Shown here one piece after another: positions 8,562 to 18,465 of a DNA stretch of 64,000 nucleotides (within the stretch, counting starts at the first letter, position 1; each line of letters begins with the position of its first letter). The DNA comes from Pseudomonas sp. MMS21 TM103 (lineage in GTDB: Bacteria > Pseudomonadota > Gammaproteobacteria > Pseudomonadales > Pseudomonadaceae), in assembly GCF_022132145.1 (NCBI RefSeq), contig NZ_JAJISP010000001.1, positions 1,116,001 through 1,180,000 of the forward strand, written 5' to 3'. Under the pieces are notes generated by a model. It saw nothing but the letters and a program-made list of their open reading frames with translations. It did not search any database and was not told where the DNA came from. The position numbers and the translations under genes are program-made.

Positions 8562-11129
8562 ATGAAACGCTTCAAGCGCACCGCCAAGGACGCCAGCAGC
8601 CCGGCCGGGCGGCCGCCCGGCACCGGCAGACAGACCGCAAACGCCCTGCTGCCGGGCCTGCCGGCCGTTATCGGCGGCGTGCTTCTAGCCGGCGCGCTGC
8701 TCTGGTTCGGCCTGTTCAGCAGCATGCAGCAACAGCAACAGCAGCAACTCGCCCAGGCCTGGGGAGGCGCGCAAGCGGCAACCTTGCAACAGGCAGTGCG
8801 CCAGCTGGCCGCCGACACCAGCGCCGCGGCGCGCAATCCCGAACTGCTACAAGCGCTGCAAAGCCACGACAGCCAGCAGGTGCGGGCGGCCGAACGCAAT
8901 CTGCGCTACTGGGATGGCGTGATCGATGCGCACCTCAATGCGCGCGGCGAAGCCGTGCAGGACATGGGCCGGGACGCCCCGATGAACTTTGCTGCGCTGG
9001 ACATGCTGCGCCGTGTGGAAAACGGCCAGACGCCTGCGGCCGAGGCTTACAAGATCGGCCAGCGCTGGCTGGTCTACAGTGCAGCGCCACTGCGCCAGGG
9101 TGATGATCAACCGGCACAGGGCACCCTGCTGCTGGCCGTCGAGCTGAACCGCCTGCTGGCCACCTTGCCGCCGCTACCGGCCGACGCGGGCCAACTGCAA
9201 CTGATTCAGCAATTCGGCAACACCGCCGGCCAACTGCTGACGCAACGCGGCCAAGCACAGGGCGAAGCCCAACGCCTCGATAGCGGCAATCCGCACTGGC
9301 AGCTTAGCTTCACGCCAGGCCCGAGCCTGACCGCAGCGGCCTTCTCCCCCACATTGCCTGGCTTGGCGACTCTGCTGGCACTGGCCGGCGCCCTGCTTGG
9401 CCTCTACCTGGTGTACCGCGACCAGCAACGACGCCTGCACAAGGATGCGTTGCAGCTTGAGAAGCTGATTAAAGAACTCTCGGCCGGCAAAGCCGTCAAA
9501 GCTTTCAGCCCGAGCCTGCCGGCGCTCGACAACCTGGTACAGACCCTGGCCCGCCTGGCGCGCCAATCCAGTAAATCCGTGGACAATCACCACAGCGCCA
9601 GCAGCGCTTCGCCCGCAGCGGAACCCAGCCAGACGGCTGGACTGATCGATCCGCTGTTTCAAGACACCGATATCCTCGATATCGACATTCTCGACGAAGA
9701 CCAGGATCTCCTGGGACTGGAGCAACCCCCCGTTATGAATTCGCAAAATCCAGCACCACAAGTGCCCGCCGACATCTTCCGCGCCTACGACATTCGCGGC
9801 GTGGTCGGCAGCAGCCTGACCGCGCATACCGCCTACTGGATTGGCCGCGCGATCGGCTCGCAGAGCCTGGCGCAGGGCGAGCCGAATATTGCAGTGGGCC
9901 GCGACGGCCGCCTGTCAGGGCCAGAACTGGTCCAGCAACTGATTCAGGGCCTGCTCGACTGTGGCTGCAACGTCAGCGATGTCGGCATGGTGCCAACCCC
10001 GGTGGTCTACTACGCCGGGCACATCCTTGCGGGCAAATCCGCAGTGATGCTCACCGGCAGCCACAATCCACCGGATTACAACGGTTTCAAGATTGTCATC
10101 GCCGGCGACACCCTGGCCAATGAACAGATTCAGGCCCTCAAGACCCGCATCGACACCAACGATCTGGTCAGCGGCGTCGGCACGGTTGAGCAGGTCGATG
10201 TGCTGGAGCGCTATTTCAACCAGATCCGTGACGATATCGCCACGGCCAAACCGCTGAAGGTCGTGGTCGACTGCGGCAACGGTGCCGCCGGGGTAATCGC
10301 CCCGCAGCTGATCGAAGCCCTGGGCTGCACCGTGATCCCGCTGTTCTGTGAGGTTGACGGCACCTTCCCCAACCACCACCCGGATCCGGGCAAGCCGGAA
10401 AACCTGGTCGACCTGATTGCCAAGGTCAAGGAAGAGCAGGCAGACCTGGGCCTGGCGTTCGACGGCGACGGCGACCGGGTCGGCGTGGTGACCAACAAAG
10501 GCACCATCATCTACCCGGATCGCCTGCTGATGCTGTTCGCCAAGGACGTGGTGTCGCGCAATCCAGGCGCCGACATCATCTTTGACGTCAAGTGCACCCG
10601 CCGCCTGACCCCGCTGATCAGCGGCTACGGTGGGCGCCCGGTGATGTGGAAAACCGGCCACTCGCTGATCAAGAAGAAAATGAAGGAAACCGGCGCACTG
10701 CTGGCCGGCGAAATGAGTGGCCATATATTCTTCAAGGAACGCTGGTTCGGCTTCGACGATGGCATCTACAGCGCCGCCCGCCTGCTGGAGATCCTCAGCC
10801 AGGACAAGCGCGATGCCGAACAGGTGTTCGCCTCCTTCCCCTGCGATGTTTCCACCCCGGAAATCAACATCTTGGTTACCGAGCAGAGCAAATTTAGCAT
10901 CATCGACAGCCTGCAGCGCGACGGCCACTGGGGCGAGGCCAACCTCACCACCCTGGACGGCGTGCGCGTCGACTACCCTAAGGGCTGGGGCCTGGTACGT
11001 GCCTCCAACACCACGCCGATGCTGGTGCTGCGCTTCGAGGCCGATACCGAGGAAGAGCTCGAACGCATCAAGGAAGTCTTCCGCGCGCAACTGCACAGCG
11101 CTGCACCCGATATCACTTTGCCGTTTTGA
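8562..11129 (+). CDS. algC: Phosphomannomutase/phosphoglucomutase AlgC, long membrane-anchored form
   Basis: Interconverts mannose-6-P/mannose-1-P and glucose-6-P/glucose-1-P for alginate, LPS, rhamnolipid and Psl precursors. The reading frame is 855 residues, far longer than the classical enzyme of about 463. Residues 1-391 are an extra region: a basic N-terminus, a membrane helix near 28-50, a glutamine run (seven Q near 52-58), a probable periplasmic segment, a second membrane helix near 265-285 and a low-complexity linker. The mutase domain follows, with the phosphoserine loop TGSHNPPDYNGFK (Ser500; Ser109 of the short form), DGDGDR, the sugar loop GEMSGHIFF and RASNTTPML. AAGGAG seven bases before this ATG is a strong ribosome site, so the long product looks real. 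An internal start for the short form is listed separately. Confidence 0.93.
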   Translation: MKRFKRTAKDASSPAGRPPGTGRQTANALLPGLPAVIGGVLLAGALLWFGLFSSMQQQQQQQLAQAWGGAQAATLQQAVRQLAADTSAAARNPELLQALQSHDSQQVRAAERNLRYWDGVIDAHLNARGEAVQDMGRDAPMNFAALDMLRRVENGQTPAAEAYKIGQRWLVYSAAPLRQGDDQPAQGTLLLAVELNRLLATLPPLPADAGQLQLIQQFGNTAGQLLTQRGQAQGEAQRLDSGNPHWQLSFTPGPSLTAAAFSPTLPGLATLLALAGALLGLYLVYRDQQRRLHKDALQLEKLIKELSAGKAVKAFSPSLPALDNLVQTLARLARQSSKSVDNHHSASSASPAAEPSQTAGLIDPLFQDTDILDIDILDEDQDLLGLEQPPVMNSQNPAPQVPADIFRAYDIRGVVGSSLTAHTAYWIGRAIGSQSLAQGEPNIAVGRDGRLSGPELVQQLIQGLLDCGCNVSDVGMVPTPVVYYAGHILAGKSAVMLTGSHNPPDYNGFKIVIAGDTLANEQIQALKTRIDTNDLVSGVGTVEQVDVLERYFNQIRDDIATAKPLKVVVDCGNGAAGVIAPQLIEALGCTVIPLFCEVDGTFPNHHPDPGKPENLVDLIAKVKEEQADLGLAFDGDGDRVGVVTNKGTIIYPDRLLMLFAKDVVSRNPGADIIFDVKCTRRLTPLISGYGGRPVMWKTGHSLIKKKMKETGALLAGEMSGHIFFKERWFGFDDGIYSAARLLEILSQDKRDAEQVFASFPCDVSTPEINILVTEQSKFSIIDSLQRDGHWGEANLTTLDGVRVDYPKGWGLVRASNTTPMLVLRFEADTEEELERIKEVFRAQLHSAAPDITLPF
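9735..11129 (+). other. algC: Internal in-frame start giving classical-length AlgC
   Basis: The ATG beginning MNSQNPAPQVPADIFRAYD would give a 464-residue soluble enzyme, matching the purified P. aeruginosa AlgC almost exactly in length. GGAG lies 12 bases upstream, which is rather far for a good ribosome site. Both forms could be made: a membrane form from the upstream start and a cytosolic form from here. In P. aeruginosa the algC promoter is mapped close to the short gene. Which form dominates here is not decidable from sequence. Confidence 0.5.
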
Positions 11130-12059
<930 letters not shown>

Positions 12060-12071
12060 AACCGGCTACCC

Positions 12072-12104
12072 GCAGATCAGCCCGACGGGGTCGGGCCGAT
12101 CTGC
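12072..12104 (+). terminator. Strong hairpin after argB
   Basis: GCAGATC pairs with GATCTGC, with an inner CCCGA/TCGGG stem. There is no T run, so it may act as a terminator with help from Rho, or only protect the 3' end. Confidence 0.5.
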
Positions 12105-12149
12105 CCCTTGAATAGGCTATGCCCCATTGGCGTCTTGAGGATAAACGCA

Positions 12150-12184
12150 GGGCGGGCTAAGGCGGATCGCCGCCCAGCCCACCC
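12150..12184. repeat. REP-like imperfect palindrome, copy A
   Basis: GGGCT...AGCCC arms enclose GGCG(gat)CGCC. The core GCGGATCGCCGCCC recurs near 62960, and the whole pattern recurs in looser form near 20640. It lies between argB and a thioesterase gene. Confidence 0.45.
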
Positions 12185-12304
12185 TTCAGCAGCGAGTTGC
12201 ACCAGCGCACTGGAGCAGCGCCTTGAATACACCCGCCAACCACTGCCGTGCTGCGGCTGCGCGTCGAAGCTATACCGGCCTCAACAACAGTGCGGAGCCT
12301 CGCC

Positions 12305-12751
12305 ATGACTGCCACACCGTCCCGTGACACCTTCCGCTTCTTCCACCCGCTGCGGGTGCGCTGGGCCGAAGTCGACCCGCAGAGCATCGTGTTCAACGGC
12401 CATTATCTGACCTACGCCGATGTCGCCATCACCGAATACTTTCGCACCCTGGGCATTGCCTACCCGGCCGACCTGAGTCGCGACGGCGGCGACTTCTTCG
12501 CGATCAAGACGGTACTCGAGTATCTGGCGCCCGCGCGCTTCGACGACCTGCTGGAGATTGGCGTACGCGTGGGCCGGCTGGGGCGCTCCAGCCTGAGTTT
12601 CAACCTGGGCATCTGGCGCGGGGACGAAGCGCTGACTGCAGGTGAAGTGATCTACGTGCATGCCGACGGCACCAGCCGCAGCAGCCGGCCTCTACCGCAG
12701 TGGTTGCGCGACAAAGTGCGCGGCTATGAGCGCTGCGCCCCTCAGGATTAA
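12305..12751 (+). CDS. Acyl-CoA thioesterase, 4HBT/YbgC-like hotdog fold
   Basis: A single hotdog-fold domain of 148 residues. The active-site region WAEVDPQSIVFNGHYLTYAD near residues 19-38 matches the 4-hydroxybenzoyl-CoA thioesterase pattern, with the catalytic aspartate in EVDPQ and the NGHYL helix. These enzymes hydrolyse short acyl-CoA or aromatic acyl-CoA thioesters in the cytoplasm. Substrate preference cannot be read from sequence. The start was chosen at MTATPSRD because the extra 19 codons upstream are unlike the family and overlap intergenic sequence. It stands alone between argB and a convergent DUF4124 gene. Confidence 0.82.
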   Translation: MTATPSRDTFRFFHPLRVRWAEVDPQSIVFNGHYLTYADVAITEYFRTLGIAYPADLSRDGGDFFAIKTVLEYLAPARFDDLLEIGVRVGRLGRSSLSFNLGIWRGDEALTAGEVIYVHADGTSRSSRPLPQWLRDKVRGYERCAPQD

Positions 12752-12783
12752 CACCTACAGGCCGATTGAGGTCCGAGCGCCAG

Positions 12784-13377
12784 CTAGCGTCGCTTGCCCA
12801 GCAGCTCGCCGAGACGCTGGCTATCGGCAGCGAAGCTGGCCTGCGCCTGTTTGCGCGCGTCCTGGTAGCGGGCAATCTCCTTGTACTGACGCAGCTGTTC
12901 ATCTTTCTGGTTAGCGATCTGCACCAGCAGCTGCTCCGGCACTTTACGCCCGGCACGCTCATGATCCGCCGCCTGGCTCTGCAAGTTGTCCTGCTGCAGG
13001 CGCGCCGACTGCAAATTGCTGCGCGCCACGCCGATCAAACCGTCCAGTTCGGCCAGCTTGCGATCGCGGGCACGGTCGATGTCCTCGGGCGTGCTGTACA
13101 GACGCAGCAGCTGGGCATCGGATTTGGCGCGGGCCTTGTCGGCCAGCAAACGCTGCATTTCCTCGGCGCTCGGGGCCGGCGGGATGACCTTGATCACCCG
13201 CCCCTGATCATTGAGCACCTCATAGCCCTTGCCGATGAACTCCGGCGGTACGCCCTGACGACCGAGCACGGTAACGCCCTGATCGTCGGTATAGCGATAC
13301 AACTCGGTGGCACCCGCAACAATCGGCAGCAGCAAACCGAACAACAGCGAACAACGAAGCAGAGCCGGTTTGCACAT
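12784..13377 (-). CDS. Secreted DUF4124 domain protein
   Basis: An exported protein of 197 residues. A signal peptide (MCKPALLRCSLLFGLLLPIV, cleavage near AGA-TELYRY) precedes a DUF4124 module with YRYTDDQGVTVLGRQGVPP. A long helical, probably coiled-coil region (about 70-190) rich in Q, A, R and E follows. DUF4124 is a short periplasmic module of unknown function, often at the N-terminus of envelope proteins. A second DUF4124 protein in this window is fused to an M23 peptidase. It starts 25 bases downstream of the pyrE stop, in the same direction, so the two could be co-transcribed. Confidence 0.72.
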   Translation of the reverse strand: MCKPALLRCSLLFGLLLPIVAGATELYRYTDDQGVTVLGRQGVPPEFIGKGYEVLNDQGRVIKVIPPAPSAEEMQRLLADKARAKSDAQLLRLYSTPEDIDRARDRKLAELDGLIGVARSNLQSARLQQDNLQSQAADHERAGRKVPEQLLVQIANQKDEQLRQYKEIARYQDARKQAQASFAADSQRLGELLGKRR

Positions 13378-13402
13378 CGAGGCAGCACCCTAGGTCGAGG
13401 AG

Positions 13403-14044
13403 TTAGATTCCATATTCGGCGCGATAGGCTTGCACCGCAGGCAGATACTGCTTGAGTTCGGCATCGTCTGCCAGGTATTCCAGCACCAGCTCCAGCGACA
13501 CGATGCTCACCACCGGCATGCCGAAATCGCGCTCGACCTCCTGGATCGCCGACAACTCGCCCTGGCCACGTTCCTGGCGATTCAGGGCAATCAGCACGCC
13601 CGCGGCTTGCGCGCCCTGGGCCTGGATGATCTGCATCACCTCGCGAATCGCAGTGCCGGCGGTGATAACGTCGTCGACGATCAGTACCTTGCCGGCCAGC
13701 GGCGCACCGACCAGGGTGCCACCTTCGCCATGATCCTTGGCCTCCTTGCGATTGAAGCACCAGGGCACATCGCGCTGATGATGCTCGGCCAGGGCCACAG
13801 CGGTGGTCGCTGCCAGCGGGATGCCCTTGTAGGCCGGACCGAACAGCACATCGAAGGCAATCCCGCTGTCGACCACGGCGGCGGCGTAAAACCGCCCCAG
13901 CCGGGCCAGCGCCAGACCGCTGTCGAACAGACCGGCATTGAAGAAATACGGGCTGGTACGCCCCGACTTGAGGGTGAACTGACCAAAGCGCAGAACCCCA
14001 CGCTCAATGGCAAATCGAATGAAATCGCGCTGGTACGCTTGCAT
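13403..14044 (-). CDS. pyrE: Orotate phosphoribosyltransferase
   Basis: Converts orotate and PRPP to orotidine 5'-phosphate in pyrimidine biosynthesis. The protein is 213 residues, the usual length. The PRPP-binding motif is [17 protein letters not shown] near residues 121-137. Other marks are [16 protein letters not shown] near 25 and the flexible catalytic loop [12 protein letters not shown] near 99. It is divergent from crc, exactly as pyrE-crc in P. aeruginosa. Confidence 0.97.
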   Translation of the reverse strand: MQAYQRDFIRFAIERGVLRFGQFTLKSGRTSPYFFNAGLFDSGLALARLGRFYAAAVVDSGIAFDVLFGPAYKGIPLAATTAVALAEHHQRDVPWCFNRKEAKDHGEGGTLVGAPLAGKVLIVDDVITAGTAIREVMQIIQAQGAQAAGVLIALNRQERGQGELSAIQEVERDFGMPVVSIVSLELVLEYLADDAELKQYLPAVQAYRAEYGI

Positions 14045-14065
14045 GAAAAGTCCCGGACGGCACGG

Positions 14066-14085
14066 ATTTAGCTAGGAATTTAGCT
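14066..14085. repeat. Short direct repeat in the pyrE-crc divergent region
   Basis: ATTTAGCT occurs twice, separated by four bases, in the 93-base gap between the two start codons. Spacing of 12 bases start to start resembles a binding site for a tandem regulator, but no known factor is suggested. Confidence 0.25.
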
Positions 14086-14137
14086 TATTGGAGACGAGCT
14101 CGGGTATCATACACGCACGTGTTTTTAGGGGCCATTT

Positions 14138-14917
14138 ATGCGGATCATCAGTGTGAACGTGAATGGTATTCACGCTGCAGTCGAGCGCGGTTTGCTCAGT
14201 TGGCTGCAAGCACAGAATGCCGACGTCATCTGCCTGCAGGACACCCGCGCCTCCGCCTTTGAGCTGGACGACCAAGCCCTCCAACTGGATGGCTATTTCC
14301 TCTATGCCTGCGATGCCGAAGTGCCCAGCCAAGGTGGCGTGGCACTGTATTCGCGGTTGCAGCCCAAGGCGGTAATCAGCGGCCTCGGCTTTGAAATGGC
14401 CGATCGTTATGGGCGCTACCTGCAGGCCGATTTTGACAAGGTAAGTATTGCCACCTTGCTGCTGCCATCCGGGCAGGACGGCGATGAGAGCTTGAATCAG
14501 AAATTCAAGTTCATGGACGACTTCACCCATTACCTGGACAAGCAACGGCGCAAGCGCCGCGAGTACATCTATTGCGGCTCGCTTCACGTGGCGCACCAGA
14601 AGCTCGACGTGAAGAACTGGCGTGACTGCCAGCAATCACCGGGCTTCCTCGCCCCCGAGCGGGCCTGGCTGGACGAAGTGATCGGCAGCATGGGCTATGT
14701 CGATGCCCTGCGCGAAGTCAGCCGCGAAGGCGATCAGTTCAGCTGGTGGCCGGACAGCGAGCAGGCCGAGATGCTCAACCTGGGTTATCGCTTCGACTAT
14801 CAACTGCTCACTCCGGGCATGCGCCGCAGCGTGCGTTCGGCGCGCCTGCCGCGCCAGCCGCGCTTCTCCCAGCATGCGCCGCTGATCGTCGATTACGACT
14901 GGATTCTCAGCGTCTAG
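14138..14917 (+). CDS. crc: Catabolite repression control protein Crc
   Basis: Pseudomonas-specific post-transcriptional regulator that works with Hfq to repress translation of catabolic mRNAs during growth on preferred carbon sources. The protein is 259 residues, the same as P. aeruginosa Crc, with an exonuclease III-like fold (MRIISVNVNGIHAAV at the start, DWILSV at the end). The nuclease family is known to have lost catalytic activity in Crc; here the usual catalytic region reads CGSLHVAH rather than CGDFN. This regulator is relevant to the catabolic genes in this window (glc, kauB, ectoine use). Confidence 0.96.
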   Translation: MRIISVNVNGIHAAVERGLLSWLQAQNADVICLQDTRASAFELDDQALQLDGYFLYACDAEVPSQGGVALYSRLQPKAVISGLGFEMADRYGRYLQADFDKVSIATLLLPSGQDGDESLNQKFKFMDDFTHYLDKQRRKRREYIYCGSLHVAHQKLDVKNWRDCQQSPGFLAPERAWLDEVIGSMGYVDALREVSREGDQFSWWPDSEQAEMLNLGYRFDYQLLTPGMRRSVRSARLPRQPRFSQHAPLIVDYDWILSV

Positions 14918-14933
14918 GCTAATTCGCAGCGAC

Positions 14934-14960
14934 AAAAAAGCCGGCATCGCGCCGGCTTTA
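14934..14960. terminator. Bidirectional terminator between crc and the DUF4870 gene
   Basis: AAAGCCGGC(atcgc)GCCGGCTTT is a perfect nine-pair stem with A/T runs on both sides. It sits between two convergent genes and can serve both. Confidence 0.9.
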
Positions 14961-14978
14961 TTGTTTCTGCAGCTAGAC

Positions 14979-15347
14979 CTACTTCACCACGCGCCAGCAG
15001 ATCGGGTAGCGATAGGCTTCCCCGGCGTTGGCCTTGATCCCGGCAATAATCGTCAGCACCAGCGCGCTGACGCTGACCAGCAGCATCAGCGGGAAACCGA
15101 TCACCACCCAGGCCAATATGCCGCAAACGATCATGGCCAAGCTGAAGGTGATCTGAAAGTTCAGCGCCTCCTTGCCCTGCTCGTTGACGAAGGGGTCGAG
15201 ATCCTTCTTCAACTGCCAGACGATCAAGGGCCCGATTACATTGCCAATCATCGGCACCAGAAACCAGAAGAACGCCGCATAGTGGCAGAACATCGCCCAC
15301 TGCCGGGCCTCTGGAGTGGGGGTCGGCACAAGATCCTGCGGTTCCAT
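14979..15347 (-). CDS. DUF4870 (Tic20-like) small membrane protein
   Basis: An inner-membrane protein of 122 residues. Hydrophobic segments appear near residues 20-42 (CHYAAFFWFLVPMIGNVIGP) and in two closely spaced helices near 70-105, separated by the conserved polar loop FVNEQGKEALNFQIT. That pattern is typical of DUF4870/Tic20-like proteins, whose function is unknown. AGGAGG six bases before the ATG selects this start over a GTG two codons upstream that would lie against the ribosome site. Confidence 0.78.
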   Translation of the reverse strand: MEPQDLVPTPTPEARQWAMFCHYAAFFWFLVPMIGNVIGPLIVWQLKKDLDPFVNEQGKEALNFQITFSLAMIVCGILAWVVIGFPLMLLVSVSALVLTIIAGIKANAGEAYRYPICWRVVK

Positions 15348-15378
15348 GGTCACCCTCCTTAGCAGAGCGTCAAACGTG

Positions 15379-16101
15379 TCAGTCGGCCAATGCCGCCTGC
15401 TGCAACTCGAACAGCTCGGTCACGCCCTTATGCGCCAGTGCCAACATGGCGTTCAGCTCTGCCGGCTGGAACGGCGCGCCTTCGGCGGTGCCCTGCACCT
15501 CGATGAAGCCGCCACTGCTGGTCATCACCACGTTCAGGTCGGTTTCTGCGGCGGAGTCTTCCAGGTAGTCCAGATCGAGCACCGGCTCGCCCTGGTACAT
15601 GCCGACCGACACCGCAGCGATCATCTGCTTGAGCGGATCGCCACCTTTCAGGCCGCCGCGTTTCTTGATCACTTTCAACGCATCGATCAGTGCCACCATG
15701 GCGCCGGTGATCGAGGCAGTCCGCGTACCACCATCGGCCTGGATCACGTCGCAGTCGACATACAGGGTGTTTTCACCCAGCTTGCTCATATCCAGCGCGG
15801 AGCGCAGCGAGCGGCCGATCAGGCGCTGGATTTCCAGGGTACGCCCGCCCTGCTTGCCACGGCTGGCCTCGCGCTGGTTACGCTCACCGGTGGCACGCGG
15901 CAGCATGCCGTACTCGGCGGTCAACCAGCCCTGGCCCTGACCCTTGAGGAAGCGCGGCACGCCCGACTCGACGCTGACCGTGCAAATCACCTTGGTGTCG
16001 CCAAACTCCACCAGTACCGAGCCCTCGGCATGCTTGGTGTAGTTGCGGGTGATACGGATCGAGCGCAACTGATCGGCGCTGCGGCCACTGGGACGTTTCA
16101 T
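15379..16101 (-). CDS. rph: Ribonuclease PH
   Basis: A phosphorolytic 3'-to-5' exoribonuclease that trims the 3' ends of tRNA precursors. The protein is 240 residues and begins [15 protein letters not shown], the normal family start; 22 further upstream codons are not family-like. Conserved stretches include [19 protein letters not shown] near residue 27, [20 protein letters not shown] near 73 and [15 protein letters not shown] near 115. It is divergent from yicC, the conserved proteobacterial arrangement. Confidence 0.96.
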   Translation of the reverse strand: MKRPSGRSADQLRSIRITRNYTKHAEGSVLVEFGDTKVICTVSVESGVPRFLKGQGQGWLTAEYGMLPRATGERNQREASRGKQGGRTLEIQRLIGRSLRSALDMSKLGENTLYVDCDVIQADGGTRTASITGAMVALIDALKVIKKRGGLKGGDPLKQMIAAVSVGMYQGEPVLDLDYLEDSAAETDLNVVMTSSGGFIEVQGTAEGAPFQPAELNAMLALAHKGVTELFELQQAALAD

Positions 16102-16356
16102 CAAGGAATACCTGCTCTGAATAGAAATCTGCGGGCCATTATAGGGCGCGTGCGCCAGCAACGACATGCCGAATTGGGAGCGACCGACGCACTGCGCTAC
16201 AATCTCGCGCTTTTAACCATGGAAGTCGCGTAGCGACACCCTCCCTGTACCGCGCGCAGCGCCGGATGAGGGTGGCGAGCGCCCCGTTGCCTTCCATGAC
16301 TCCACGCGCCCTGCATGACAGGCCCGCCAGTACCGACTTTCCGCGAGGTTCGCCCC

Positions 16357-17220
16357 ATGATCCACAGCATGACTGCCTTCGCCCGCGCCGAGCAGGCCGG
16401 GACCAATGGCACCCTGACCTGGGAGCTGCGTTCGGTCAACCACCGCTACCTGGAACCACACCTGCGCCTGCCAGACGCCTTCCGCGACCTCGAAGGCGCA
16501 GTGCGCGAGGCGCTGCGCAATGGCCTGTCGCGCGGCAAAGTCGAATGCACCCTGCGCATCGCCGAAGACAGCGCCGGCAAGCCCCTGCAAGTGGACCGCG
16601 AGCGCGCCGCCCAACTGGTCGCCGCCGCAGAAAGCGTCGCCAGCCTGATCAAGCACCCGGCGCCACTCAACCCACTGGAAGTCTTGAGCTGGCCCGGGGT
16701 GCTGGTCGCCGATGCTGCGGATCCGCAAGCGCTCAACAAAGCCGCCCTGAGCCTGTTCAAGCAAGCGCTGGACGAGCTCAAGCAAAGCCGTTCGCGCGAA
16801 GGCCACGAACTGGCCAAGCTGCTTAACGAACGCCTGGACAGCATTGACGGCGAAGTTGCAGCCCTGCGCGAATTAGTGCCGCAGATGCTCGCCATGCAAC
16901 GCCAGAAAATTCTCGACCGCAGCGCCGAGCTACAGGCCGAACTCGACCCGCAGCGCCTGGAGCAGGAACTGGTGATACTCGCGCAGAAAAGCGATGTCGC
17001 CGAAGAACTGGATCGCCTGAGCACCCACGTCAGCGAAGTGCGCCGTGTACTCAAGACTGGCGGCGCAGCCGGCCGGCGCCTGGACTTCCTGATGCAGGAA
17101 CTCAACCGCGAAGCCAACACCCTCGGCTCCAAGGCGTTCGACACACGCAGCACCCAGGCGGCAGTCAACCTCAAGGTGCTGATCGAGCAGATGCGCGAAC
17201 AAGTGCAGAACATCGAGTAA
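16357..17220 (+). CDS. yicC: YicC family endoribonuclease-like protein
   Basis: A YicC/YloC family protein of 287 residues, matching the family length. An N-terminal YicC_N domain begins MIHSMTAFARAE and contains WELRSVNHRYLEPHLRLP. A C-terminal DUF1732 domain contains LDRLSTHVSEVRRVL and GRRLDFLMQELNREANTLGS. Family members in E. coli and Bacillus were reported as RNA-degrading proteins active in stress and stationary phase. The ATG chosen is the family start; 14 upstream codons are excluded. gmk follows after 113 bases. Confidence 0.93.
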   Translation: MIHSMTAFARAEQAGTNGTLTWELRSVNHRYLEPHLRLPDAFRDLEGAVREALRNGLSRGKVECTLRIAEDSAGKPLQVDRERAAQLVAAAESVASLIKHPAPLNPLEVLSWPGVLVADAADPQALNKAALSLFKQALDELKQSRSREGHELAKLLNERLDSIDGEVAALRELVPQMLAMQRQKILDRSAELQAELDPQRLEQELVILAQKSDVAEELDRLSTHVSEVRRVLKTGGAAGRRLDFLMQELNREANTLGSKAFDTRSTQAAVNLKVLIEQMREQVQNIE

Positions 17221-17309
17221 AAATTGCTGCATCAGGCAATGTAGTTACCAATAGGGAATGAGGCGACCTAAGCCGTCGCTCGCTAAGCGTTCAAGCCCTG
17301 AAACAATAG

Positions 17310-17954
<645 letters not shown>

Positions 17955-18141
17955 GGGCGGCAGCTCGCTGTAAGCTCCGAGCTAGCTGCAGCGCAGCCTC
18001 GAACAGGTCATGTGCCGCTTATGACATAACCTTATAGTCGCTGAAAACAAAGCTTCCATTAATGCTGGTTGTTTTTTAAACTACTCAGTCCGCTCGCCCA
18101 TCTGGGCTCAGCCTTATTTTGCATATGCTACGAGGAAGACC

Positions 18142-18405
18142 ATGGCTCGCGTTACCGTCGAAGATTGCCTGGATCACGTTGAGAACCGTTTTGAACTGGT
18201 CATGCTCGCCACCAAGCGTTCGCGCCAGCTCGCCACCGGCGGCAAAGAGCCGAAACTCGCGTGGGAAAATGACAAGCCTACCGTGGTCGCCCTGCGTGAA
18301 ATCGCCGCTGGCCTGATGAGCTACGACGTCATCGCCCAAGACGAAATCATCGAAGAAGAGCCGCTGTTCGCGGCCTTCGAGGATGAGGCTAGCGAGCCTC
18401 TGTAA
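18142..18405 (+). CDS. rpoZ: RNA polymerase omega subunit
   Basis: The small omega subunit that helps assemble RNA polymerase and contributes to a ppGpp-binding site. The protein is 87 residues. The family signature is [20 protein letters not shown] followed by [13 protein letters not shown]. The acidic C-terminal tail ([17 protein letters not shown]) is typical of pseudomonads. GAGGAAG upstream is a good ribosome site. It is separated from gmk by 187 bases and from spoT by 60 bases. Confidence 0.97.
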   Translation: MARVTVEDCLDHVENRFELVMLATKRSRQLATGGKEPKLAWENDKPTVVALREIAAGLMSYDVIAQDEIIEEEPLFAAFEDEASEPL

Positions 18406-18465
18406 GCCTATGCCTGGACGAAGTCGTGGGGCGCGGGGTCATAAGAATCGGCACGGAGAACATCC

